Shown here: in pieces, positions 12,201-19,233 of the stretch
Numbering within the stretch: position 1 is the first letter of the stretch
Layout of the letters: the number at the start of each line of letters is the position of its first letter
From: Closterium sp. NIES-65
Lineage: Eukaryota > Streptophyta > Zygnematophyceae > Desmidiales > Closteriaceae
NCBI GenBank assembly: GCA_948144175.1
Contig: CANXME010000398.1
Location: 511,001-575,000 of the forward strand
Reading direction: 5' to 3'
Length of the DNA stretch: 64,000 bases
Notes under the pieces: generated by a model
Told to the model about the DNA's origin: nothing
Databases searched by the model: none
The model's input: only the letters and a program-made list of their open reading frames with translations
Position numbers and translations under genes: made by a program

Positions 12201-12283
12201 AGAAGCTGAGGCAGAGCAAGAACAAGAACCTGCGTGCGGAGAAAGTTAGTGTTCAGGGCCGAGGCATGGTCAAGTTTGTATGA
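3252..12283 (+). CDS. IWS1: IWS1/SPN1-type transcription elongation factor, 11 exons
   Basis: IWS1 (SPN1) binds Spt6 and RNA polymerase II and acts in elongation and mRNA processing in the nucleus. Exons: 3252-3259, 3646-4129, 4617-4745, 5613-5821, 7257-7386, 8266-8331, 9322-9399, 10278-10363, 10708-10773, 11272-11428, 12185-12283. All junctions are GT-AG and all phases agree. They sum to 1512 bp (503 residues plus TGA), close to plant IWS1. Residues 1-207 are acidic and low complexity. The TFIIS N-terminal-like (LW) domain lies at about 250-375: NKLRMLPEMLNTLRK, FLDRGVFSYLKNWLEPLPD, SLPNIKIRTSILELVKE, VVMFLSKLPEETVQNRKLA and DLVDMWSRPIFEKS. The C-terminus has the family motif VSVQGRGMVKFV. 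Introns carry many truncated exon copies. The tiny first exon (ATGGCGAG) is the least certain part; family membership is secure. Confidence 0.92.
5230..5545 (+). pseudogene. Three truncated 5' copies of IWS1 exon 4
   Basis: Copies begin at 5230, 5370 and 5500. Each follows an AG acceptor and starts GCGGAGGAGGAGGACGAGGT like the intact exon at 5613, but leaves the exon sequence after about 35-60 bases. Copies at 5370 and 5500 run into an in-frame TAA soon after (ending SLAFA and HVPFA). Use of these acceptors would therefore truncate the protein. Their pyrimidine tracts are as good as that of the intact exon. Confidence 0.85.
5318..5331. repeat. Palindrome TTGAGAATTCTCAA at a copy seam
   Basis: A perfect 14-bp palindrome between the first truncated exon-4 copy and the pyrimidine tract that leads to the second copy. 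It fits the TTGAG-NNNN-CTCAA pattern found at other seams, here with centre AATT. Confidence 0.7.
5977..6111 (+). pseudogene. 3' copy of IWS1 exon 4, could be an in-frame cassette exon
   Basis: It repeats the last 135 bases of exon 4 (5687-5821) with mostly silent changes. It is preceded by AG (5975-5976) and followed by GTGAGG. Its length is 45 codons and its phase matches both neighbours, so inclusion would duplicate the segment from KALFVEEFHAKM to LNTLRK without a frame break. A shorter degenerate piece (EKALFVGGQAAEDAA) follows near 6296-6345. The pyrimidine tract before 5975 is weak, so I treat it as a relic rather than an exon. Confidence 0.75.
6448..6465. repeat. Perfect 18-bp palindrome TTTTGAGTCGACTCAAAA
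   Basis: Perfect inverted repeat located exactly between the two tandem copies at 6345-6440 and 6501-6595. Same outer heptamer as the palindromes in the TBL gene, with centre TCGA instead of GCGC. Confidence 0.85.
6467..6500. repeat. 34-bp near-perfect palindrome centred on GTCGAC
   Basis: Outer arms are GAGGTGACTT and AAGTCACCTC around TGAGTCGACTCA, with a single mismatched pair. It adjoins the 18-bp palindrome and ends where the second tandem copy begins. It could form a cruciform or hairpin. Confidence 0.85.
6788..7055 (+). pseudogene. Two truncated 5' copies of IWS1 exon 5
   Basis: Copies start at 6788 and 6978, each right after an AG acceptor, and translate like the start of the real exon at 7257 (KHLQREFLDRGELSYFKNWLEP and a near-identical version). 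They end after the LEP or LEPLPE codons and run into pyrimidine-rich intron with no usable donor. Each upstream intron piece is similar to that before the intact exon. Confidence 0.85.
7440..7785 (+). pseudogene. Two truncated 3' copies of IWS1 exon 5
   Basis: Copies at about 7440-7519 and 7708-7779 repeat the end of exon 5 (WLEPLSDLLLPNIKIRTSIL) without its 5' half. The first keeps the donor context (GAGGTGCGTTAAAGTGGAGG); the second has AAATAGGTACA in its place. They follow the rule that downstream copies keep the 3' end of the exon. Confidence 0.85.
8130..8185 (+). pseudogene. Truncated 5' copy of IWS1 exon 6
   Basis: It follows CCGCAG and repeats the first 50 or so bases of exon 6 (LPIDVGGSPERRRQLKES), then turns into pyrimidine-rich intron at an AGAGCTCT palindrome. 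A still smaller remnant (CAGCTACCAATA) lies near 8000. Confidence 0.8.
8476..8915. repeat. Minisatellite in IWS1 intron, core unit 33 bp
   Basis: The core at about 8570-8740 consists of 33-bp units built on GGTTGGTCTGGTTCCCCACC followed by CGGTACCGCACCC. More diverged units built on GATCCGGTTCCCCACCCGGA flank it on both sides. A 33-bp period keeps all six frames open, which explains the long repetitive reading frames here; they are not genes. Confidence 0.9.
9181..9259 (+). pseudogene. Truncated 5' copy of IWS1 exon 7 ending in a palindrome
   Basis: After CGTCCAG it repeats exon 7 (VVMFLSKLPEETVQNR) for about 50 bases, then diverges. At 9248-9259 lies the perfect palindrome GAAAAGCTTTTC, after which the pyrimidine tract leading to the intact exon at 9322 begins. 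A fragment GCGAGGGACCTGGTCGACA near 9035 is another remnant of this exon. Confidence 0.8.
9528..9700 (+). pseudogene. 3' copies of IWS1 exon 7
   Basis: At about 9660-9700 the end of exon 7 recurs (CTAGCGAGGGACCTGGTCG and ACATGTGGGTGC, the latter including the donor), and a weaker copy lies at 9528-9550. Both are downstream of the intact exon and lack its 5' part. Confidence 0.75.
9826..10034. repeat. Tandem duplication with degenerate palindromic seam, exon-8 relics
   Basis: Unit 1 (about 9826-9906) and unit 2 (about 9937-10015) share GGGTGGGAAAGAAGAAGAGC and GAGGGCCTTTAGCTGCTGG. The stretch GAAGAAGAGCACTCACTGTT resembles exon 8 (GAGAAGAGCACACACTACCG), so these look like decayed exon-8 copies. 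The seam carries TTTTGTAGGCGCTTCAAAA, a degenerate form of the 18-bp palindrome, and unit 2 is followed by TTTTTGAGTCCACC. Confidence 0.65.
10585..10626 (+). pseudogene. Degenerate copy of IWS1 exon 9
   Basis: TCGCGGCCTGATGATTTAGA matches the exon-9 stretch TCGCGGCCTGACGACCTAGA at 10740-10759, and the upstream bases also correspond (CATGTATCGGCGCAA against CATGTGTCGTCGCAC). It lies upstream of the intact exon. Confidence 0.65.
10994..11165. repeat. (CCCT)n microsatellite in IWS1 intron
   Basis: About 170 bp of CCCT repeats with occasional CCGT and CCTT variants, between exons 9 and 10. The complement is a purine (AGGG)n strand. The tetranucleotide repeat opens several false reading frames of Ser/Pro or Gly/Arg repeats. 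Confidence 0.95.
11521..11875 (+). pseudogene. Three 3' copies of IWS1 exon 10
   Basis: Copies at about 11528-11598, 11771-11791 and 11810-11871 repeat the end of exon 10 (GAGTCCAAGGTCACCGAGGA; GACGCCAGACACCAGAGC), two of them followed by the same donor (GTGAGTG or GTGGGTG). None keeps the 5' part of the exon. The copy at 11810 has a TAG in the exon frame. Confidence 0.85.
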
Positions 12284-12440
12284 GCCCAGTTTGCCTAGCA
12301 TTCATTTGTGCTGTAATCTAAGCCTTGTACACATTAGAATTGTGAGCATCCGTCGATCATAAGTGACTGGGCGGAGCTGGAAGTGTTGGTGATCATTCAT
12401 TTGTGAATATTGGGGTAGTGGTGACATTCACATCTGTGAT
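12284..12440. other. IWS1 3' flank and LINE target duplication
   Basis: Short AT-richer stretch after the IWS1 stop, probably its 3' UTR. Positions 12429-12440 (CACATCTGTGAT) are repeated exactly at 25761-25772 and form the LINE target-site duplication. The LINE therefore landed about 150 bp past the stop codon. Confidence 0.75.
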
Positions 12441-12559
12441 ATTTTTTTTTTTTTTTTTTTTTTTGGAATTGGAGTATACATTAAAGAGGACAATGCATAC
12501 AGCAATAGCAGTCGTAACTGAGCGTGAGGGCAGGCACCTTGCGCTGCCCAGCGAGACAA

Positions 12560-15500
12560 CTAGGGCGGTTGGAGAGCCCTCTTGGGTCTGTTCCAGATGG
12601 CCGCAAAGCTGTCCGACCAGCCCCACTTCCTGTCTCCGACTTTCCTGATCCTCATCAGCATCTTTTGTTCTGCTTCAAAAACCCCCCTAACCTTTTTGAG
12701 TTTCCCCAGCTTGCCCGGCCTCACAACTTTCGCCCCAGTCACTCTTGTGTACACCCTTACGTGCAGCCGGAAAGCCGTCCCGATTCTCCTGAGCACCCGC
12801 CGGGCTCTGAATTTTTGCCCACGGAAGCTCGCCTCGCAGCGTTCCACCCACAACTGGTGGAAGGTGATGGCCGTTAGTGTAGCCTCTGGGAAGTCTGACG
12901 TGGTACCAGTTTCCTGGAACAGTAGATCACCGAGCGTGGCAGATGTCCTTGTGGGGTTGAGCATGCGCAGAGCGCGCCAGAGACCAGAAACCACAGGCTG
13001 AATCACCGGGCAGCTAAAAAGGCAGTGATCCTGTGTCTCAATCTCTCCACAGTACGGGCACTTCGGCTTACTGCTGAGAAAATCCACCCTCTCCCCAACC
13101 TGAAGGTTGTGGTTGTGTATACGCGTAAGGACATCACGCGGTCGGTTCGGGATGGCAAGCGAGTTTCTGGTGTGGATAATTCGGTCCCAGTCTATCTTCC
13201 CGCTCCACTTGCCGACCCACTTCTCCTGCTTCGTGGAGACCGCGACTGGCACAGCCCACGATTCCCTCAGCTGCTTCAGGGATGACAGCTGCCCGTTCGT
13301 GAAAATCCCCGAACGAAAAATTGTAGCCGCTGCATGTTCGCCACCGCCGCTGTTCCCAGACGATTTTTTCACCCCAGATCCAGCCCCCTTGCCACTGGCA
13401 TCCGGGATGAGCACTTCCTTCCATTCCTGCGGGGCTGCATCAAGTGCTTTGAGAGCCAGCCGGGCTGAGTCCCTGCTACGCAGCTCCCGCTCAAGCGTAT
13501 CCATGTCCTTAATCTCCACCGTACCGTCCTGACGCGTGGTTACCAGGTCACCCAGCCTCGTCCCCCAGAGGCCCTTAGCCTCCTTTTGTCCACCCACTGG
13601 GTTCGTGCAGTTCAGAAGCAGCTTCCGGTTAAAAACCACCCTTTCTTGCGCCACCTCCTCTTTGCTGTCTGACTTCCCAGTGTCCGCCATCGGGGATTTC
13701 ATGAAAGTCTCGCATGTCTGTAACCAGCGCTCGTTTTCTCCCGGCCAGTGCTTCAGCAACCGTTCATGAGCCAGGAACGTGTCCTCTCCGAGCGGTAATC
13801 CCGCCGCCTTGAGCGTGATTTCCCTTTTTTTTTGGTTCTTCTCCAGCAGCAAGCAGCCAATCCTTCTCGCGGCAAGGCAGGCGAGAAGCACTCCTGGGTC
13901 CAGAACTCCGAGACCTCCGTCGGCTTTCGGCGTGGTAAGCAGCCCCCAGTTCCACAGCACAAACCCTTTCTCAGCCGATGCATTGTTCCCCGTTAAGAAA
14001 TTGTGAATCAGCTTAACGAGCTTCTTCCAGATCTCCTCTGACGGGGGATAGACCTGCGCCTGGTATGCTATTCTCGGTGTGATGTAGCAGTTGATAATCA
14101 CAACCCTCGCCGCAATCGTGAGGAAGAGCGCCTTCCACTTAATCAACTCCACTATTATTTTTTCAAAAGCCCGCTTCCAGGTCGGCTCACTGCTTCCAGA
14201 GGGGGTGACCCAGACTCCCAGGACTCTCTCCGCTTCGTCCGCATTGGCCCATTTAAAGCCGCCCAGCGTCCTTGGTCTCCTCCCAATGTTGTGGCCGATC
14301 GGGAGGATCACCGATTTGCCCTTGTTCGTCTGCAGCCCTGACAGTCCAGCAAACCAGGCTAACAGCTTCTCAGCCCTGGCGATTTGTCTTTTCCCATCCA
14401 AAAAGAGTGTCGTGTCGTTCGCGTAACCGACATACGCTAACCGTTGGTTTGCCTTGTTGCAGAGACCAATCTTCCGACGCTCTGCCTCTTGCGCCAGCGG
14501 TTCCACCGCGCAGAGAAACAGGTACGGAGCGAGTGGGCAGCCCTGTCTCACCCCCGACTTAACTTCCACTGCTTCCCCCAGCCAACCGTTGATTAATAAC
14601 CTTGTTCTTGTGTCTTTGTGCAGACCTTCCACCCAGCCGACGAATCTCTCTGGGAAGCCCATTTCCTTGAGGGTGCTGAAAAGGAAGCTTCTAGACACCG
14701 AGTCGAAGGCCTTGCGGAAATCTACCAGCAGCATGTACCAGTCTTTATTCCCCTTTTTCGCCGCCTCAATAACATCAGCAACCACACCGATGGCCTCCGA
14801 GATTCTCCTGCCGGGAATAAAGCCGTACTGCTCCGCCGAGATCACCTTGTGCAGGTGCATCTTCATCCGGTTCGCCACCACCCGCGCCAGCACCTTGTAC
14901 GTGAAGTTCAGAAGTGTGATCGGACGATAGTTGTCTAGATTGTCCTTCTCTCCCTTTTTATGGAGCAGAATAGTAATCGCTTCTTTGATGCTTGCAGGAA
15001 TGGTTGCTGAAACCGAGAAGGATTGCGCCATGCGGAGGAACTCCTTGCCGAGGACATCCCAGTGTCTTTCAAACAGCTCTTTCGGGAGCCCATCCTTCCC
15101 GGGTGATTTGCCGTCTGCAAGCGCTTTGATGGCCTGTTTAGCCTCCTCTTCTGTCCAATCTGCTGCGAGCCCAGCCGCCGACTCTGCATCCAACTTTCTC
15201 CCAGCAAGCGGTTTCCACCGCTCTGTTGATGTCCGACCGTCAGTGCCGAAAAGGTCCGTGAAATACTGCGTCGCGGCCGTCAGAATCCCGGGTGAGTCAG
15301 AAATCTTGACGCCTCCCACCTTCAGCTCTGCAATCTGTGTCTTCTGCTTCCTGACCTTGACTCTCGCCGATAGGAAAGGCGAAGGGACCTCCCCAGCTAA
15401 CTCCGCATCCGTCCCTGTCATCACGTGAAGTCTGTCCCGTTTTGATGCATGGTACTCTCTCAGCTGCGCGTCCCTGACGTGAAACAGATCACTCGTCTTT

Positions 15501-16567
15501 AGACAGCTCGGGTTGCGCATCTGCTCCTGATGTAGCTCCGCCACTACCTCCGCCAGATGAGCCGTTGTTTTCTTTACTCTTTTGTTCTCCTCCTTCATGT
15601 ACGCACGTAAACCAGCATTGAGCCTCCCAAGTAGTAACTCGAAATTACCATCTCCATCCTCAGCCGCTTTCGCCAAGGCAGCCTCTACCGCTTTCCGAAT
15701 TCCAGGCCTGCCCAGGGCTGCTGCATGCAGTCTCAAGATGCCAGGACCCAGGTGAGAAGATGCTTTTATTTTTAAGGCGATTTTGATCCCAAATCCATGA
15801 TTTGAGATGTACTCCTCCGGCCGTATGTGTGCAGCTATATCAAGATGCGGGAGCAGCGAGCAAGAAACTAGCGCGCGGTCAATGCGAGAGCTGGATTGCT
15901 TGGATGCAGCGTAAAAGGTGTACTCTCTGAGCTTAGGGTGAAGCGTGCGGAAAGCGTCTGAGAGTTGAAAGCGGTTGCATCTTGAAATAAGCCTGTCGTT
16001 TTCTAAGGAAGTGCCTGATTGTGACGTCCGATCTAAAACTGGGTCTTCTACCATGTTCAGGTCTCCCAGGAGAACTACGTGGTCAGTGGTGGGGATCTGG
16101 TCAAAAGCCGGGCCGACAACGTTCTTCAAAAAAGAGCATCTGTCAGTGGCATCTGCGGGAAAGTAAGCAGCAATGAGGGTAAGAGTGAAATCGAAGCGGC
16201 TAGCGGTAGTTACTATCAGTCTCCCTGATGGGTGTGTGCTGGTGTTCGTGAGAAGGACGGAGGGATCCCTGGTAAGAACGGCAACGCCGCCGGCTTTATC
16301 AGTGGGTGGCGTTGTGAGGACTGTGGTGAAGGATGGAGTTTTCCAGTAAGTGTGGTTATCCGGAAGTCTTGTGTCTGTGAGAATGATGATGTCAGCTGCT
16401 GTTCTAATCCAGGTTGAGACTCTGTCTTGCTTTGTTTTGTCACCTAGGCCGTTGACGTTAAGGCCTGCTAAGGAGAAGAAATTTTTGTTACTCATTTGAT
16501 AACTGCCTGGAGGCCCCTGTTCATCCACAGGCCGAAGATGGTGACAACACTGACTACTGCACTCCAC
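12560..16567 (-). CDS. LINE ORF2: endonuclease-reverse transcriptase
   Basis: A 1335-codon uninterrupted frame. It starts MSNKNFFSLAGLNVNGLGD (residue 25 onward), the beginning of an exonuclease-endonuclease-phosphatase domain with GDLNMVEDP at about residue 170. RT motifs follow: LPKELFERHW, YRPITLLNFTYKVLARVVANR, EQYGFIPGR, LLVDFRKAFDSVSR, GVRQGCPLAPYLF and the palm motif YANDTTLF. Near residue 1160 is CPYCGEIETQDHCLFSC, a zinc-binding box common in plant LINE proteins. The active-site box should read (F/Y)ADD; here codon 14417-14419 reads AAC, giving Asn717 in place of the first catalytic Asp. The protein is probably unable to polymerise, although the frame is otherwise open. Confidence 0.92.
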   Translation of the reverse strand: MECSSQCCHHLRPVDEQGPPGSYQMSNKNFFSLAGLNVNGLGDKTKQDRVSTWIRTAADIIILTDTRLPDNHTYWKTPSFTTVLTTPPTDKAGGVAVLTRDPSVLLTNTSTHPSGRLIVTTASRFDFTLTLIAAYFPADATDRCSFLKNVVGPAFDQIPTTDHVVLLGDLNMVEDPVLDRTSQSGTSLENDRLISRCNRFQLSDAFRTLHPKLREYTFYAASKQSSSRIDRALVSCSLLPHLDIAAHIRPEEYISNHGFGIKIALKIKASSHLGPGILRLHAAALGRPGIRKAVEAALAKAAEDGDGNFELLLGRLNAGLRAYMKEENKRVKKTTAHLAEVVAELHQEQMRNPSCLKTSDLFHVRDAQLREYHASKRDRLHVMTGTDAELAGEVPSPFLSARVKVRKQKTQIAELKVGGVKISDSPGILTAATQYFTDLFGTDGRTSTERWKPLAGRKLDAESAAGLAADWTEEEAKQAIKALADGKSPGKDGLPKELFERHWDVLGKEFLRMAQSFSVSATIPASIKEAITILLHKKGEKDNLDNYRPITLLNFTYKVLARVVANRMKMHLHKVISAEQYGFIPGRRISEAIGVVADVIEAAKKGNKDWYMLLVDFRKAFDSVSRSFLFSTLKEMGFPERFVGWVEGLHKDTRTRLLINGWLGEAVEVKSGVRQGCPLAPYLFLCAVEPLAQEAERRKIGLCNKANQRLAYVGYANDTTLFLDGKRQIARAEKLLAWFAGLSGLQTNKGKSVILPIGHNIGRRPRTLGGFKWANADEAERVLGVWVTPSGSSEPTWKRAFEKIIVELIKWKALFLTIAARVVIINCYITPRIAYQAQVYPPSEEIWKKLVKLIHNFLTGNNASAEKGFVLWNWGLLTTPKADGGLGVLDPGVLLACLAARRIGCLLLEKNQKKREITLKAAGLPLGEDTFLAHERLLKHWPGENERWLQTCETFMKSPMADTGKSDSKEEVAQERVVFNRKLLLNCTNPVGGQKEAKGLWGTRLGDLVTTRQDGTVEIKDMDTLERELRSRDSARLALKALDAAPQEWKEVLIPDASGKGAGSGVKKSSGNSGGGEHAAATIFRSGIFTNGQLSSLKQLRESWAVPVAVSTKQEKWVGKWSGKIDWDRIIHTRNSLAIPNRPRDVLTRIHNHNLQVGERVDFLSSKPKCPYCGEIETQDHCLFSCPVIQPVVSGLWRALRMLNPTRTSATLGDLLFQETGTTSDFPEATLTAITFHQLWVERCEASFRGQKFRARRVLRRIGTAFRLHVRVYTRVTGAKVVRPGKLGKLKKVRGVFEAEQKMLMRIRKVGDRKWGWSDSFAAIWNRPKRALQPP

Positions 16568-16607
16568 CCTACAATCGCCAACAGTACACTGTTCTCCTTC
16601 CGCAGCC

Positions 16608-18005
16608 TCAGAAGCTGTAATCCTTCTTCAAACCGGCAAGAGCAGCCTTGTCCATGGAGGCTTTTGTGGCAGTACCCATCTTCTCCTGGTTCAGCAGGTG
16701 AGTCGAAGAGATGATGTGATCCGCCGCAGCCAAGAAAGTTTTCCCCTTCGCCTTCCCGCAGCACACTTGCGTGCAGATCCATTCTTCGCGGTTGCTGCCG
16801 GTCGAGACAAGAGCGATGGATGGATCTTTCAGTATGGGGGTGACGAGAGCGGAGGTAGAGACGCAGCTGCGAGCGCAACAGAGATCGTCAGTGAGAGATG
16901 AGAAAGGTAAGTCTGCGATGTAATGAAGAAAGCTGATGCAGTTACCATTGATACTATGAGCTTTCCCCAAGGTTAGGTTCCACTTCCCTATATTGTTCTG
17001 CCGCTCTGTGATGAACAGATCATGATAAATGTCATAATGCTGTCCATTGCAGAGCTGACAGGACAGTGCAGGGTAGTGGACCATGAGCTTTTCTCCGGAC
17101 CCCATCGGGCTGTCGACCATGTGGCGCCAGCGATAACGATCCCCAGGATGCTGCACGACCAGGCCTTTGATAACATCGGTGTCAGCTCCGGTGAGTGGGT
17201 GAGCCACCCGATGGAAACCAAACCCTTCCTTGAAAGCCGACTGCTGACGCTTCTTCAGTTTGAAACGGACAAGCAGGTCCTTCAAAACATCCGGGACAAT
17301 GTTAGCGGGCACTCGCCGGAACACCACTTCAATAGCAAGGGGACGAGTAGCCTTCTCCTTAAGGTACGAAGCGTTCTCTGTATGCTGCCAGATGCACTTG
17401 ATCGCCGGAGCATTCGCCTTCTGGTACTCAAAAACATGAAACTTGATGTGATGCGCATCCCGTTCGTCGAGGAAGGAGATTTGAAGCCGGCAGAATCGTG
17501 TCTTCGCGACGAAACCAGGTATCATCTCCTGTATGTTAGCCGTCACCCCAGCGTTCTCGGTTAGAGAAGAGCTCCAGACCTTGGTCATCAAAAGACGCAC
17601 TGCAGCAATAATGGCCTTAATCTCCTGAGAAAGCACCATCGGGATGAGTAAGATTGCTGTATAACGAAGACGAAAAGCATCTTCCTTGGCAATGTCGATC
17701 TCCAGCTCTTCATCCTCATCATCCTCCAGGAACTCGTCAAGCACAGCAACAGGAGCCTGGTTGTCTTGAAACTTCTCTTCCACTGATAGTCCAGAACCAC
17801 CGGCGACGTCAGCAGCAGTAGTAGTAGCCGATTCCTTGACGGACTGCGCAGCATTGTCCGTGACTGCATTAACAGTAACCGCATCGTTTGAGCCTTGCTT
17901 CTCAGCCCCATCCACAACAGGAGCCGGCGTGGTGATCGGATCCGTTAGGAGGTCGTCCGGGAGCGTGACCTCAGCAGTGACCTTTGACGACCGTTTAGGA
18001 GGCAT
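16608..18005 (-). CDS. LINE ORF1, probable RNA-binding protein
   Basis: From the ATG at 18005 (MPPKRSSKVTAEVTLPDD) it encodes an acidic, low-complexity N-terminus (LEDDEDEELEIDIAKEDAF) and a folded C-terminal half with SCQLCNGQHYDIYHD, a CX2CX3HX4H arrangement. ORF1 proteins of plant LINEs bind the element RNA. The same frame stays open upstream to 18371 and, beyond the Copia-1 insertion, continues at 25550-25728, where an ATG lies 33 bp from the 5' end of the LINE. Either start is possible. ORF1 ends 41 bp before the ORF2 ATG. Confidence 0.75.
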   Translation of the reverse strand: MPPKRSSKVTAEVTLPDDLLTDPITTPAPVVDGAEKQGSNDAVTVNAVTDNAAQSVKESATTTAADVAGGSGLSVEEKFQDNQAPVAVLDEFLEDDEDEELEIDIAKEDAFRLRYTAILLIPMVLSQEIKAIIAAVRLLMTKVWSSSLTENAGVTANIQEMIPGFVAKTRFCRLQISFLDERDAHHIKFHVFEYQKANAPAIKCIWQHTENASYLKEKATRPLAIEVVFRRVPANIVPDVLKDLLVRFKLKKRQQSAFKEGFGFHRVAHPLTGADTDVIKGLVVQHPGDRYRWRHMVDSPMGSGEKLMVHYPALSCQLCNGQHYDIYHDLFITERQNNIGKWNLTLGKAHSINGNCISFLHYIADLPFSSLTDDLCCARSCVSTSALVTPILKDPSIALVSTGSNREEWICTQVCCGKAKGKTFLAAADHIISSTHLLNQEKMGTATKASMDKAALAGLKKDYSF

Positions 18006-18371
18006 GGTGCGATGATGAGTCTCAGAAAGCAGCCGTTTGAAAAAAGGCTGAGACCAAAAAAGAGCTGATGCTGCTTGAGGACTGAGCACCACCTCCTTAT
18101 AAAAGGTTTTCGGAGCTTGTGACTTGCTCTCCTGAAGGAAGTGATGAATTCCCGAGGTCGTAGCCTTGGGATCATGTCTTGCATAGCGATCAGGAGTGTT
18201 GTTGTTTCTGTTTTTAATTTCATTGCAGTTGCGATGTCCATTGTAGGAGCCTTGGAAACTGCCGGAAGTATCAAGGAACCCTTGAGGTTGGTTAGCTTGA
18301 AATGTGTTTGGAACACTGAGATACCTCTGAGTAGCCGAGGTTATAATGTCCGCGTAGTAGACATAAAATTT

Positions 18372-18481
18372 TGTCAAATGTTGTAGCCTGTAGTGAGGTT
18401 TGTCTTAGGGGGTACAGAAGTTAGGGTTTGTCATATGTACCCCAACCAACATCAATGGAAACACCATTCCTCATTCTGACA
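18372..18481 (+). repeat. 5' LTR of Copia-1 (110 bp)
   Basis: Starts TGTCAAATGTTGTAGCCTG and ends CATTCTGACA. It is unusually short for a copia LTR. The first bases of the PBS (TGGTATCAG, 18482-18490), complementary to initiator tRNA-Met, follow without a spacer. Confidence 0.95.
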
Positions 18482-19233
18482 TGGTATCAGCTAGGTTAGG
18501 ATCCTGTGGGATCCCGTTCCTCCGTTCTCCGTTCGTACCTCCCGAGCCTGATCCTACCTCTCGTTCGTACCAGTTCCGTTGTTACCCAGCCTAGCGCCCT
18601 TTCCCCCGTCGCTTAGCGCCCTTTCTCCCCGTCGCCTAGCGCCCCCCCCCCCCCCCCCCCGTCGCGTCGCGCCCTTTCCCCCCCCCCGTCACGCCCTTTC
18701 CCCCCGTCGCGTCGCGCCCGTTCCCCCCGTCGCGTCGTGCCCGCCTGTTCCCCCCCCGTCCCGTCGCCCTGTCCCGTCGCGTCGCCCTACCCCGTCCCGT
18801 CGCCCTGTCCCGTCCCGTCGCCCAGTCCCGTCGCGTCGCCCTACCCCGTCGCGTCGCCCTGCCCCGTCCCGTCGCCCTGCCCCGTCGCTTCGCCCTGTCC
18901 CGTCACGTCGCCCTGCCCCGTCGCGTCGCTCCCGCCCTTTCCCCCGTCGCGTCGCCCTGCCCTACGCCCTGGCCCGTCGCCCTGCCCTAAGCCCTGGCCC
19001 GTCGCCCTACCCTAGGCCCTGGCCCGTCGCCCTCCCTAAGTCCTGGCCCGTCGCCCTACCCTAGGCTCTGGCCCGTTGCCCTCCCTAAGCCCTGGCCCGT
19101 CGCCCTACCCTAGGCCCTGGCCCGTTGCCCTACCCTACGTCCTGGCCCGTCGCTCTAGCCCGCTCTTCCGCTGCGACTGAGTCCTCTTCCCCCCCGGTTG
19201 TTACTCGCCTGTTCGTTCGCTTTAGTCCTCACT
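18482..19233 (+). repeat. PBS and GC-rich repetitive leader of Copia-1
   Basis: After the PBS comes about 600 bp of C-rich tandem repeats based on CGTCGCCCTGCCCCGTC and later CCTGGCCCGTCGCCCTACCC. All copia copies here have a leader of this style. Open frames in it give Pro/Arg/Ser repeats and are not credible proteins. It is more likely a structured 5' UTR of the genomic RNA, perhaps for packaging or translation control. Confidence 0.8.
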
